This document shows, one piece after another, positions 1-9,143 of a stretch of DNA of 64,000 nucleotides. Both the position numbers and the translations under genes were made by a program. The notes beneath the pieces were generated by a model that searched no databases, was not told where the DNA came from, and worked only from the letters and a program-made list of their open reading frames with translations. The stretch is from Polynucleobacter ibericus (GTDB lineage Bacteria; Pseudomonadota; Gammaproteobacteria; Burkholderiales; Burkholderiaceae). Within the stretch, counting starts at the first letter, position 1. Each line of letters starts with the position of its first letter. Location of the stretch: the NCBI RefSeq assembly GCF_018687955.1, contig NZ_CP061309.1:1782007-1846006 (forward strand), given 5' to 3'.

Positions 1-210
1 CCACTCTGGAATGAATCTATTGCACCCGCACTTAAAGCTGGTAAACGAGTTCTCTTGGTGGCGCATGGTAATAGCATTCGCTCATTAATTAAGTATCTTG
101 ATCAAATGTCTGATGAGGCCATCATGGAAGTCAATGTGCCCAATGGTGTGCCCCTTGTTTATGAATTAGATGACAACCTAAAACCTATTCAACACTTTTA
201 TTTGGATTAA
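1..210 (+). CDS. gpmA: 2,3-bisphosphoglycerate-dependent phosphoglycerate mutase, C-terminal part
   Basis: The window opens inside this gene: frame 1 is open from the first base and gives 69 residues before a TAA at 208-210. The fragment contains [17 protein letters not shown], the family segment that holds the second active-site histidine, followed by a C-terminal tail with [12 protein letters not shown] typical of cofactor-dependent phosphoglycerate mutases. The enzyme interconverts 3- and 2-phosphoglycerate in glycolysis and gluconeogenesis in the cytoplasm. It lies 12 bases before the ctpA-like gene on the same strand, so the two are probably co-transcribed. The 5' end is outside the window. 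Confidence 0.88.
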   Translation, partial: PLWNESIAPALKAGKRVLLVAHGNSIRSLIKYLDQMSDEAIMEVNVPNGVPLVYELDDNLKPIQHFYLD

Positions 211-222
211 ATCAAAAGAGAT

Positions 223-1656
223 ATGCGCCAATTTCTAAAGAACTTTGCCCTCATAGCTGTTGGTCTTATCGCTGGTGTGGCAGCCACGATTCAGCTCTCC
301 GCCACTGCCCAACAAGGCTCGCAGCTGCCTCTAGATGAACTGCGCACGCTTTCTAATGTCTTTGCGCAAATTAAGCGCGAATATGTTGAGCCAATTGAAG
401 ACAAGCAATTATTGACAGACGCTGTCAAAGGAATGGTGAGCAGTCTTGATCCACACTCCACCTTCTTGGATAAAAAAGATTTTTCAGAAATGCAAGAGCA
501 AACCTCTGGAAAATTTGCAGGTCTCGGAATTGAAATCACCTCTGAAGATGGCGTAGTGAAAGTATTGAATCCGATTGAAGATAGCCCTGCGGCACGAGCT
601 GGTTTGCAAGCAGGTGATTTAATTACTCGCCTGGATGACAAACCAGTGCGTGGTATGTCTTTAGATAAAGCAGTGCGCACAATGCGTGGCGCCCCTGGTA
701 CCAAAATTACTTTGACGGTATTTCGTAAGAGTGAAGAACGTAGTTTTCCAGTCACCATTACTCGCGCAGAAATTAAAGTTCAGTCAGTCAAAACCAAGAT
801 TCTCGATAACGATATTGCTTGGGTGCGAATTACAAGCTTTCAAGAACGCACTGTTCCTGACCTTGCTAAAAAATTGACTGATATTGCCAATCAAGATCCG
901 AAGCTCAAAGGTGTCATCTTGGATCTCCGCAACAATGGTGGTGGCCTCCTCCAAGGTGCTGTAGGCGTAGCTGCCGCTTTTTTACCCGCTGATGCCATTA
1001 TTGTCTCAACTAAAGGGCAATCGCCGGACTCAAAACAGGTATTTAATGCGACTCCGGCAATGTACCGCTTAAGCGAGCCTGGCGACCCCTTAGCCGGCGT
1101 TCCAGCCATGTTTAAGAAATTACCGATGGTGGTTTTGGTAAACGCCTATTCAGCCTCAGCTTCTGAGATTGTGGCTGGCGCACTTCAAGACTACAAACGC
1201 GCAACTATTATTGGAAAAACAACCTTTGGTAAAGGCTCTGTACAAACTGTACGCCCTCTAACCAATGACTCAGCACTCAAGATCACTACCGCCTACTACT
1301 ACACTCCAAGCGGTAAATCGATCCAAGCCTATGGTGTGAAACCAGATATTCCAGTGGATCAAAACAAAGATGGCGATCCAGATGATGTCTTGATTACTCG
1401 CGAGATTGATAGTGAAAAACATCTACGTAATAAACAATCTGCTGAAGATAAGTTAATTAAAGATCGTGAGCAACGTCGCCTCGAAGAGTTACAGCGGATT
1501 GAGGAAAAGAATGCCAAGAAGACCCCCGAGGAAAAAGAGAAAGAAAAAAATAAGAAGCCAACTGAACTCGGTAGCGCAGATGACTTCATGCTTTCTCAAG
1601 CGGTGGCCTTTATTAATGGTCAGCCAGTAAAACGCTCTTCATCCAAACTCGAATAA
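223..1656 (+). CDS. ctpA: carboxy-terminal processing peptidase, S41 family
   Basis: A 477-residue periplasmic serine protease that trims or degrades proteins from their C terminus. Residues 1 to about 30 form a signal peptide or membrane anchor (hydrophobic core ALIAVGLIAGVAA). A PDZ domain follows (about 90-180, with GKFAGLGIEI at its start), then the S41 core. YSASASEIVAGAL near residue 312 carries the catalytic serine and TTFGKGSVQT near 337 the catalytic lysine, the Ser-Lys dyad of this family. A highly charged Glu/Lys segment lies near 420-447 before the conserved tail, perhaps a flexible linker. It sits between gpmA and the moeB-like gene, an arrangement I recall from Burkholderiales. 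The substrate cannot be read from sequence. Confidence 0.93.
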   Translation: MRQFLKNFALIAVGLIAGVAATIQLSATAQQGSQLPLDELRTLSNVFAQIKREYVEPIEDKQLLTDAVKGMVSSLDPHSTFLDKKDFSEMQEQTSGKFAGLGIEITSEDGVVKVLNPIEDSPAARAGLQAGDLITRLDDKPVRGMSLDKAVRTMRGAPGTKITLTVFRKSEERSFPVTITRAEIKVQSVKTKILDNDIAWVRITSFQERTVPDLAKKLTDIANQDPKLKGVILDLRNNGGGLLQGAVGVAAAFLPADAIIVSTKGQSPDSKQVFNATPAMYRLSEPGDPLAGVPAMFKKLPMVVLVNAYSASASEIVAGALQDYKRATIIGKTTFGKGSVQTVRPLTNDSALKITTAYYYTPSGKSIQAYGVKPDIPVDQNKDGDPDDVLITREIDSEKHLRNKQSAEDKLIKDREQRRLEELQRIEEKNAKKTPEEKEKEKNKKPTELGSADDFMLSQAVAFINGQPVKRSSSKLE

Positions 1657-1680
1657 TCTTTAAAGCTCTACGGCCAGCAA

Positions 1681-2433
1681 ATGAATGATGAGCAGTTACT
1701 TCGATACTCCAGGCATTTACTGCTGGAAGAAATTGATGTTGTTGGCCAAGAAAAGCTTCTTAACTCACACGTATTAGTCGTTGGTGCCGGTGGGCTAGGT
1801 AGCGCTGCCGCACCCTACCTAGCAGCCGCAGGTGTCGGTCACATTACCTTAGTAGATCACGATGATGTTGAACTCACCAATTTGCAACGACAAATCATGC
1901 ATGCTGAAAGTAGTGTTGGTAAAAGCAAAGTAGCATCCGGAAAAGAGTTTTTACAACGCCTTAACTCAAGCATTCAAATTGAGACTATTCAAACTAAAGT
2001 AACCGCTTCATTATTAGATGAATTACTCCCGAGTGTTGATGTTGTTTTAGATTGCACGGATAATTTTTTAACTAGGCACCTCATTAATGCTGCGTGCGTT
2101 AAAAATCACATTCCATTAGTTTCGGGTTCGGCTCTCAAGTTTGATGGCCAAGTTAGCGTCTTTGATCCTCGCAACCCTAACTCCCCCTGTTATGCCTGCA
2201 TCTTTTCTCCGGATGAGCAATTTGAAGAAGTCAGTTGCTCCAGTATGGGCGTCTTCTCGCCCTTGGTCGGGATTATTGGAGCCATGCAAGCAGCTCAAGC
2301 TTTACAAGTATTAATTGGTTTTGGAGAATCTTTGGTGGGTCGTATGCTGCTTTGGAATGGGCGCACTACCCAAATCGATGAAATCCGTATTAGCCGTAAT
2401 TCCGAGTGCTCGGTATGCGGCAAAGCGCACTAA
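1681..2433 (+). CDS. moeB: HesA/MoeB/ThiF family adenylyltransferase
   Basis: A 250-residue E1-like enzyme that adenylates the C-terminal glycine of a small sulfur-carrier protein (MoaD or ThiS) before sulfur transfer, for molybdopterin or thiamine synthesis. GAGGLGS at 35-41 is the nucleotide-binding loop. DNFLTRHLIN follows the conserved Cys-Thr-Asp region. A CYAC pair near 171 and a C-terminal CSVC pair form the zinc site. EEVSCSSMGVFSP contains the loop cysteine. Sequence alone does not separate MoeB from ThiF; no rhodanese domain is fused. It is 24 bases downstream of ctpA and converges on ptsI with only 4 bases between the stop codons. Confidence 0.85.
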   Translation: MNDEQLLRYSRHLLLEEIDVVGQEKLLNSHVLVVGAGGLGSAAAPYLAAAGVGHITLVDHDDVELTNLQRQIMHAESSVGKSKVASGKEFLQRLNSSIQIETIQTKVTASLLDELLPSVDVVLDCTDNFLTRHLINAACVKNHIPLVSGSALKFDGQVSVFDPRNPNSPCYACIFSPDEQFEEVSCSSMGVFSPLVGIIGAMQAAQALQVLIGFGESLVGRMLLWNGRTTQIDEIRISRNSECSVCGKAH

Positions 2434-2437
2434 GCAG

Positions 2438-4189
2438 TTAAGACAGCAATCGCTCTAAAGCTTTTGCCTGCTCTTCAGGCTCATACGCCCTTAAGACCCT
2501 AGCTACACGGGCCTTTAATAGGCCTACATTGGCCTTTAAAATCTCTCGCTTTACAAGCAACAGCTGACTAAAGTGCATCGAGAAATCTGTCAAGCCCAGG
2601 GCAAGCAATAACTTGGTTAACGCGGGATCGCCCGCCATCTCACCACAAACAGCAACAGGCACATTTGCACGTTTGGCTTGATCAATAATATTTGCCAACA
2701 AACTCAAGATAGCTGGGTGCAAAGGGTCGTATAAATGTGCCACCGCATGATCTGCCCGATCAATTGCTAGTGTGTACTGAATTAAATCATTAGTACCAAT
2801 GGAAAGAAAATCAAATCGATTGATAAATAAAGGGAGTACCAAAGCGGCAGCCGGAATTTCAATCATGGCACCAACTTGAATATTGGGATTAAATGCTTTG
2901 CCCCTTTGATGCAATTGTTGCTTGGCTTTTTCAATCAGCCTAAATGTTTCATCGATTTCTTTTGCATGAGCCAACATCGGAATCATGATGCGTGCCTGGC
3001 CATGTGCTGATGCACGTAGTATCGCCCTGAGCTGCGTTAAAAAGATTTCAGGCTCTGTTAAAGACCAGCGAATTGCACGCAAACCCAGCGGGGATGTACC
3101 TGTTTGCGAAACATCGCCACTACCACCCAGCGCTTTATCTGCGCCCACATCAATCGTTCTGATATTGACAGGCAAGCCATGCATCAAATCCACTACACGA
3201 CGATATTCTTGATATTGCTGCTCTTCATCTGGCAAAGCCTGCTTACGATCCATGAATAAAAATTCAGAGCGAAATAGGCCAACACCTACCGCACCTAACT
3301 TAACTGCCTGAATAGCATCTTCCGGCAATTCAATATTGGCTAGAAGCTCAATCTCAACGCGGTCAGCTGTCTCAGTTTTTGCATGCTTTAACTGCTGAAG
3401 CTTACGTGCCTCTTTTAAAACTTGTGTTTGCAGTTTGCGGTATTCAGCTAGCAGCTGCTCATCAGGAGCAACTACTACAACCCCTCGATCTCCATCCAAT
3501 ACCAACCAATCACCATGACGAATCATTTCGCTTGCGTGACGTACGCCAACTACCGCAGGAATCTCCATACTGCGAGCCACAATGGCGGTATGGGAGGTCT
3601 TGCCGCCAAGATCGGTTACGAAACCAGTAAATGCGTGCTCCTTGAAGCGCAGCATGTCGTGCGGGGCAATATCATGAGCGACAATAATCGACTCAACACC
3701 AATATCACTCGTAGGTAAAAAATCAGAATCGTTTAACGGGGCTTTTTTCTGCGCATTTAAGGCCTTAATGACGCGCTCAGCAACCTGGCGAATATCATTG
3801 GCACGCTCTTTTAAATAAGCATCCTCAATATCTGCAAATTGTTCTAAAAGATCATTCAGTTCGGTGGTTAAGGCCCAAGCTGCGTTTAGTCGTTGCGTAC
3901 GAATTAATTTAATGGGTTTTTCAGCTAAAGCGGGGTCAGCCAATATCATGCCGTGCACATCCAAGAATGCCGCCATTTCTTGTGGGGCATCTTTTGGTAG
4001 CCCTTGGCGTAGGTGCTCAAGCTCTAAACGAACCTGATCAAATGCATCCAATAACTTTTGAGCCTCAGCCTCTTCTTTACCAGCTTCAACCAAATAGTGA
4101 CTCACCTCTAATGCCGCGCGCGAAATCAGTACCGCCTTGCCAATAGCAATGCCTTTAGATACTGGAATTCCGTGCAACGCAAAAGTCAT
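2438..4189 (-). CDS. ptsI: phosphoenolpyruvate-protein phosphotransferase (PTS enzyme I)
   Basis: A 583-residue enzyme I that takes phosphate from phosphoenolpyruvate and passes it to HPr. The phosphorylated histidine is His200 in LGGKTSHTAIVARSMEIPAVVG. The C-terminal PEP-binding barrel carries LFRSEFLFMDR, the IGTNDLIQY segment and the catalytic cysteine in VAVCGEMAGDP. Full length for the family. The gene starts 5 bases after the HPr stop and is last in a minus-strand run gshA-gshB-EIIA-HPr-EI. No sugar-specific EIIB or EIIC gene is present in the window, so this relay is more likely regulatory than a sugar importer (inference). Confidence 0.95.
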   Translation of the reverse strand: MTFALHGIPVSKGIAIGKAVLISRAALEVSHYLVEAGKEEAEAQKLLDAFDQVRLELEHLRQGLPKDAPQEMAAFLDVHGMILADPALAEKPIKLIRTQRLNAAWALTTELNDLLEQFADIEDAYLKERANDIRQVAERVIKALNAQKKAPLNDSDFLPTSDIGVESIIVAHDIAPHDMLRFKEHAFTGFVTDLGGKTSHTAIVARSMEIPAVVGVRHASEMIRHGDWLVLDGDRGVVVVAPDEQLLAEYRKLQTQVLKEARKLQQLKHAKTETADRVEIELLANIELPEDAIQAVKLGAVGVGLFRSEFLFMDRKQALPDEEQQYQEYRRVVDLMHGLPVNIRTIDVGADKALGGSGDVSQTGTSPLGLRAIRWSLTEPEIFLTQLRAILRASAHGQARIMIPMLAHAKEIDETFRLIEKAKQQLHQRGKAFNPNIQVGAMIEIPAAALVLPLFINRFDFLSIGTNDLIQYTLAIDRADHAVAHLYDPLHPAILSLLANIIDQAKRANVPVAVCGEMAGDPALTKLLLALGLTDFSMHFSQLLLVKREILKANVGLLKARVARVLRAYEPEEQAKALERLLS

Positions 4190-4194
4190 AGTGC

Positions 4195-4464
4195 TTACTC
4201 GCCCTCACCAAAGCGATCATTAATCAATGCAGTAATAGCGACCATAGCCTCATCCGCTTTTTCACCGACAGTCTCCAGAGTCACAGTACTTCCGATGCCT
4301 GCCGCCAACATCATCACACCCATGATGCTCTTAGCATTTATTTGACGCCCATTTCGTGACAAGAGGATTTCGCAAGGAAACTGTGCGGCTAGCTGAGAAA
4401 GCTTTGCAGATGCGCGGGCATGCAGGCCTAATTTATTAATGATTTCAATTTCTGCTGAAGGCAT
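4195..4464 (-). CDS. ptsH: phosphocarrier protein HPr
   Basis: An 89-residue HPr. The start at 4464 (MPSAEIEIINKLGLHARAS) is chosen because it places the active histidine at position 15, as in the family; a longer reading to 4587 would overlap the EIIA gene and adds unconserved residues. Ser46 lies in NAKSIMGVM, the site phosphorylated by HPr kinase in many bacteria, so control by HprK is possible although no hprK gene is in the window. It carries phosphate from enzyme I to EIIA proteins. It lies between the EIIA-Man and ptsI genes. Confidence 0.94.
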   Translation of the reverse strand: MPSAEIEIINKLGLHARASAKLSQLAAQFPCEILLSRNGRQINAKSIMGVMMLAAGIGSTVTLETVGEKADEAMVAITALINDRFGEGE

Positions 4465-4481
4465 TCTGTGCTGACCTTTAT

Positions 4482-4904
4482 CTATTCTTGATTTACTTTT
4501 GAGCCTAGGCGCAAAATTCCGTGCTGTCCGCCGACAAGAGCTTTCTGCGCCAACTCTTCTAGACTCTCTCCGCGATGGGATATGCAACGCATCAACATAG
4601 GGAGATTTAATCCTGCTAAAACGATGACAGGTGCATTCAATCCCGATAGTGGGCCCAGGGCCTCGAGTTTAGAGGCTACATTGGCAGGGGTTGCGCCCAT
4701 TACATCAGTCAAAATCAGTACACCGTTCCCTGTATTCACACCGTAAGCTGCTTTTAGAACGCGATCAAAACTGGCCTTGGTATCTTCATGGGGTGGAATA
4801 TCGACCGCCCGAACTCGTTCAGGCACCACACCAAAAGTATGCTCAGCAAATCCCAGCATTGCACTAGCAACCGGTGTGTGCGCAACAATGACAATCCCAG
4901 CCAT
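4482..4904 (-). CDS. PTS EIIA component, mannose (EIIA-Man) type
   Basis: A 140-residue protein starting MAGIVIVAHTPVASAMLGFAEHTFG, with the phospho-acceptor histidine at position 9, followed by GVLILTDVMGATPANVASKL, the second conserved EIIA-Man signature. The start at 4904 is set by homology; it lies 2 bases past the gshB stop (4907-4909), which suggests translational coupling. The stop is 17 bases before the HPr start. There is no partner EIIB or EIIC nearby, so it probably acts as a regulatory phosphorylation target. Similar orphan EIIA-HPr-EI sets linked to gshB are, as far as I recall, widespread in Betaproteobacteria. Confidence 0.88.
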   Translation of the reverse strand: MAGIVIVAHTPVASAMLGFAEHTFGVVPERVRAVDIPPHEDTKASFDRVLKAAYGVNTGNGVLILTDVMGATPANVASKLEALGPLSGLNAPVIVLAGLNLPMLMRCISHRGESLEELAQKALVGGQHGILRLGSKVNQE

Positions 4905-4906
4905 AT

Positions 4907-5848
4907 TTATGCTAACGCTTTCTCTAGTGCTGCCAACCAAAACTGCGGGACATTAAAGTCAGTTTGGTTGGTAATTTCAACAAAACAAGTCGGACTTGTC
5001 ACATTAATTTCAGTGAGGTAACCACCAATTAAATCCAATCCTACTAAGAATAATCCACGTTGATTTAATACAGGCGCTAATTTTTCAGCAATCTTCTTTT
5101 CGGTCTCAGTTAAGGGCATAGCAACACCTTTGCCGCCAGCAGCTAAATTACCCCGGATTTCACTACCCTGAGGAATGCGAGCTAGCGCATATGGCACCAC
5201 CTCTCCACCAATTAAGAGCACCCGCTTGTCGCCCTGGGCAATTTCAGGCAAGAAACGCTGCACCATCAGGGTTCTTGCCCCATTTTCCCCCAGCGTTTCA
5301 ACAATGCTCGCCAGATTAAGGCCATCCGCACCTACCCTAAATACACCCATGCCGCCCATACCATCCAAGGGCTTAATCACGATATCGCGATGAGTTTGAT
5401 GAAAACGCTCTACCGCATCTAATTCACGCGTAACCAAAGTTGGTGGAATGAGTTCTGGGAATTCTGTAATAGAGAGTTTTTCTGAGTGATCACGAACAGC
5501 ACTTGGCTCATTAAAAACTTTTGCGCCTTGACGGACTGCGGCCGATAATAACCAAGTTGTATTGAGGTATTCAATGTCGAACGGAGGGTCTGTACGCATC
5601 AATACTGCAGAAAAAGATTTGAGTGGTCTTGACTCAATATCACCCAACTCAAACCAGGCCGTAGAACTCGGTTTGATCAACAAAGACTGGCAATCGGAAA
5701 CAACGACACCATCTTTCCATAAAACATTTCTACTTTGGCAAAACCATAAGCGATGTCCAGCTTCTTGAGCTATGCGCATCATTGATAGCGTTGTATCTTT
5801 TTGAATCTTGAAAGACTCAAGAGGGTCCGCAATAAAAAGTAAGTCCAT
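4907..5848 (-). CDS. gshB: glutathione synthase
   Basis: A 313-residue ATP-grasp ligase that joins gamma-glutamylcysteine to glycine, the second step of glutathione synthesis in the cytoplasm. It starts MDLLFIADPLESFKIQKDTT, typical of the prokaryotic GshB pre-ATP-grasp domain. The central DIVIKPLDGMGGMGVFRV is the ATP-binding loop, and GLDLIGGYLTEINVTSPT near the C terminus is the conserved metal/ATP-binding stretch. It sits 30 bases downstream of gshA and immediately before the EIIA gene, so glutathione synthesis and the PTS relay are probably one transcription unit. Confidence 0.95.
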   Translation of the reverse strand: MDLLFIADPLESFKIQKDTTLSMMRIAQEAGHRLWFCQSRNVLWKDGVVVSDCQSLLIKPSSTAWFELGDIESRPLKSFSAVLMRTDPPFDIEYLNTTWLLSAAVRQGAKVFNEPSAVRDHSEKLSITEFPELIPPTLVTRELDAVERFHQTHRDIVIKPLDGMGGMGVFRVGADGLNLASIVETLGENGARTLMVQRFLPEIAQGDKRVLLIGGEVVPYALARIPQGSEIRGNLAAGGKGVAMPLTETEKKIAEKLAPVLNQRGLFLVGLDLIGGYLTEINVTSPTCFVEITNQTDFNVPQFWLAALEKALA

Positions 5849-5878
5849 TTTTTCTATTGAGAGATAAGTGTGTTTGGC

Positions 5879-7177
5879 TTATGCAACTTCTGCATTGGGA
5901 TCAGTGCGCTCTAACTCCAATGATGCTGCAAGAAGGGCTAGACGGGCAACTACGCCATATAGATAGAAGCGATTAGGGGCAGCGCTACCAGGCTTGGCGG
6001 CTAGATCGGGCATGGAATTTTGCTCAAAGGCTAGCGGCACAAAATGCATACCTGGAGCATTCAAATTTTCATCTGGGCCACGATCAGTATGAACGCGGTA
6101 GAAGCCACCAATCACATAGCGATCAATCATGTACACCACTGGTTCAGCAACAGCCTCATTGACTTTCTCGAAGGTATACACGCCCTCCTGAATTAGCACA
6201 TCGCTGACCTCTAGACCTTCCTTGACCACGCTCATTTTGTTGCGGTCTTTACGATTCAAGCCTATTAGCTGAGCAGGATCATTAACGACCATCACGCCCA
6301 TACCGTAGGTTCCGGCATCCGCCTTAACAACTACATAGGGCTTTTCTTTAATGCCGTACTCACGATATTTTTTAGCAGTCTTTTTCAAGACCTGCTCAAC
6401 TGCAGTTTGCAGCTCTTCCTCGCCCTTACGCTCATGGAAATTGATATTCGAGCAACTTGTGAAATAAGGATTAATCATCCATGGATCAATATCCACGACT
6501 TTGGCAAATTTCTTTGCTACCTCTTCATAAGCAGCAAAGTGATTTGATTTGCGACGTACATGCCAGCCAGCGTGTAAGCCTGGAAGCAAGTACTGCTCAT
6601 AGATATTTTCCAAAATCGGCGGGATACCTGCGGACAAATCGTTATTTAATAAGATCGAACATGGATCAAAATCTTTTAAACCTAAGCGTTGTTTTTTGAG
6701 ACCCAATCGAGAGAGCGGCTCCATCAACAAACGATTACCTTCTGGTAACTCAATCCAAGTTGGCTTCTTGATTTCTTCAGAGAAAGTACCGAGTCGAACG
6801 TTCAATCCAGCTTGACGCAAAATGGAAGACAAACGAGCAATATTTTGTAAATAGAAAGTATTGCGAGTGTGACGCTCAGGAATTAGCAATAAGTTTTTGG
6901 CTTCTGGACAAATCTTCTCGATAGCGGCCATCGCGGCTTGTACGGCAAGCGGTAGCATCTGTGGCGATAAGTTATTAAATCCACCAGGGAACAGATTGGT
7001 ATCAACGGGGGCCAGCTTAAATCCAGAATTACGTAAATCGACTGAACAGTAAAACGGCGGCGTATGCTCTTGCCACTCTAACCTGAACCAACGCTCAATG
7101 GTTGGGGTCGCTTCTAGAACCTTTGACTCTAATTCGAGCAAAGGGCCGGTGAGTGCAGTAATGAGATGTGGAACCAT
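5879..7177 (-). CDS. gshA: glutamate-cysteine ligase, proteobacterial GshA type
   Basis: A 432-residue protein of the proteobacterial GshA-like family distinct from the E. coli enzyme. It forms gamma-glutamylcysteine, the first committed step of glutathione synthesis. Recognisable segments are FYCSVDLRNSGFKLAPVDTN near the N terminus, a FTSCSNINFHERKGEEEL segment in the middle and KPYVVVKADAGTYGMGV near residue 280, which looks like an ATP-grasp-type loop. The adjacency to gshB, 30 bases away on the same strand, supports the assignment. Upstream are the tandem terminators of the amtB operon, so gshA probably has its own promoter in the short gap before 7208. Confidence 0.88.
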   Translation of the reverse strand: MVPHLITALTGPLLELESKVLEATPTIERWFRLEWQEHTPPFYCSVDLRNSGFKLAPVDTNLFPGGFNNLSPQMLPLAVQAAMAAIEKICPEAKNLLLIPERHTRNTFYLQNIARLSSILRQAGLNVRLGTFSEEIKKPTWIELPEGNRLLMEPLSRLGLKKQRLGLKDFDPCSILLNNDLSAGIPPILENIYEQYLLPGLHAGWHVRRKSNHFAAYEEVAKKFAKVVDIDPWMINPYFTSCSNINFHERKGEEELQTAVEQVLKKTAKKYREYGIKEKPYVVVKADAGTYGMGVMVVNDPAQLIGLNRKDRNKMSVVKEGLEVSDVLIQEGVYTFEKVNEAVAEPVVYMIDRYVIGGFYRVHTDRGPDENLNAPGMHFVPLAFEQNSMPDLAAKPGSAAPNRFYLYGVVARLALLAASLELERTDPNAEVA

Positions 7178-7207
7178 TCCACCATTGTAAGATTATTAAA
7201 AGAAAGA

Positions 7208-7262
7208 CGCGGGATCCGAGGATCCCGCGCTTAAAACTGGGCAGCCAACCAAAGCCGCCCAG
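7208..7262 (-). terminator. tandem rho-independent terminators after amtB
   Basis: Two hairpins lie in the 104-base gap between amtB and gshA. Read on the minus strand, the first is CTGGGCGGC, an 8-base loop and GCTGCCCAG (7237-7262, one G-U pair), followed by TTTTAAG. The second is CGCGGGATC, loop CTCG and GATCCCGCG (7208-7229, 9 perfect pairs), followed by TCTTTCTTTT. Both have the stem plus T-rich tail expected of intrinsic terminators for transcription coming from amtB. They separate the nitrogen operon from the glutathione/PTS operon. Confidence 0.8.
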
Positions 7263-7281
7263 TGAGGGGTAAATCTGCTAA

Positions 7282-8766
7282 TTAAGACTCGTAGGCAGTC
7301 TCACCGTGTGAGCTGATATCCAAGCCTTCGCGCTCTTCCTCTTCCTTGACGCGCAAACCAATCACGATATCGACCAATTTGAAGGCGATAAATGAAACTA
7401 CGCCGGACCAAATTAAAGTCACAATCACGCCTTGGCTTTGGATCCACAGCTGACTAGCGATGGAGTAATCAGGGGCAACAGCATTGGCTACATAGTCCCA
7501 GATACCTGTTCCGCCCAATGCTGGATCAGCAAATACGCCGGTCAAGATTGCGCCCAAGATACCGCCAACACCGTGCACACCAAAGACGTCCAAGCTGTCA
7601 TCTGAACCCAAAATCTTCTTGAGACCAGAAACACCCCATAAGCAAACTACGCCAGCAGCAACACCGATGATGAGTGCGCCCATTGGGCCAACAAATCCAG
7701 CCGCAGGAGTAATAGCAACCAAACCTGCTACGCATCCTGAAGCAGCGCCCAACATAGAAGGCTTGCCTTTTGTAATCCACTCAGCAAATGACCAACCCAA
7801 TACTGCGGCAGCTGTTGCCAATAATGTATTTACGAAAGCCAATACTGCGCTGCCATTTGCTTCGAGAGCTGAACCTGCATTAAAGCCAAACCAACCAAAC
7901 CACAAGAGTGATGCGCCAATCATGACGAATACCAAGTTATGTGGCTTCATTGCTTCCTTACCGTAACCCAAACGCTTACCAACTACATATGAGCCTACCA
8001 AGCCTGCGATCGCAGCATTGATGTGCACAACAGTACCGCCGGCAAAGTCGAGAACACCCTTCTGCCACAACCAACCTGCACGCGCAGTAATTGCTTCGAG
8101 TGATGCTGCATCTTTGATGTCGTCAGGACCAGGCCAGAACCAAACCATATGAGCGATTGGCAAGTAACTGAAAGTGAACCAGAGAATCACAAACAAAATG
8201 ATTGCAGAAAACTTTGCACGCTCAGCAAACGCACCAACGATCAAGCAGCAAGTAATCGTCGCAAATGCTGCTTGGAAAGCCATAAATACAAATTCAGGAA
8301 TCACAACGCCCTTACTAAAGGTTGCCGCTACTGAATCTGGATTCATGCCCTGCAAGAACAAGCGATCTAATCCACCAATAAATGCACCGCCTTCGCTAAA
8401 TGCAAAGCTATAGCCATACAGAGACCATAAGACGGTTACTAATGAGAAGATAAACATGCACTGTACGAGTACAGAGAGAATGTTTTTGCTTCGTGTTAAA
8501 CCGCCGTAGAACAAAGCCAAACCAGGCAAAGTCATCAGGATTACTAATGCAGTACACACTAGCAACCAAGCTGTATCAGCTTTATTGCACTTTTCAGAGC
8601 AAAGGACTGGAGCAGGCTCTGCCGCAGCAGGAGTTGCTGCAGGAGCAGTTACCGCTGGTTTTTTTACTTCATCAGCATGGGCTGGCGAAGTAACCATTAC
8701 ACCAGTAGCGCCAATGGCCAAGGCCACAGCACTACCAGCAACGAGTCGTTTCATCCAAGTTAACAT
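7282..8766 (-). CDS. amtB: ammonium transporter, Amt/MEP family
   Basis: A 494-residue ammonium channel. The start at 8766 (MLTWMKRLVAGSAVALAIG) is chosen because it gives a signal peptide ending near AHADE and has an AAGAGAGG ribosome site just upstream; the longer reading would run into glnK. After an Ala/Pro-rich periplasmic stretch come about 11 membrane segments, starting with TAWLLVCTALVILMTLPGLALFYGG. HINAAIAGLVGS and FGVHGVGGILGAI carry the twin pore histidines. It conducts ammonium across the inner membrane and is gated by the PII protein encoded next to it. Third gene of porin-glnK-amtB, followed by tandem terminators. Confidence 0.95.
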   Translation of the reverse strand: MLTWMKRLVAGSAVALAIGATGVMVTSPAHADEVKKPAVTAPAATPAAAEPAPVLCSEKCNKADTAWLLVCTALVILMTLPGLALFYGGLTRSKNILSVLVQCMFIFSLVTVLWSLYGYSFAFSEGGAFIGGLDRLFLQGMNPDSVAATFSKGVVIPEFVFMAFQAAFATITCCLIVGAFAERAKFSAIILFVILWFTFSYLPIAHMVWFWPGPDDIKDAASLEAITARAGWLWQKGVLDFAGGTVVHINAAIAGLVGSYVVGKRLGYGKEAMKPHNLVFVMIGASLLWFGWFGFNAGSALEANGSAVLAFVNTLLATAAAVLGWSFAEWITKGKPSMLGAASGCVAGLVAITPAAGFVGPMGALIIGVAAGVVCLWGVSGLKKILGSDDSLDVFGVHGVGGILGAILTGVFADPALGGTGIWDYVANAVAPDYSIASQLWIQSQGVIVTLIWSGVVSFIAFKLVDIVIGLRVKEEEEREGLDISSHGETAYES

Positions 8767-8779
8767 TTTGAACCTCTCT

Positions 8780-9130
<351 letters not shown>

Positions 9131-9143
9131 TCAGAGGAAATTA

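Noticed and set aside
4465-4587. Longer HPr reading with 41 extra residues
   Set aside because: The extension overlaps the EIIA gene and is arginine/serine-rich shadow sequence; HPr starts at 4464 with His at position 15.
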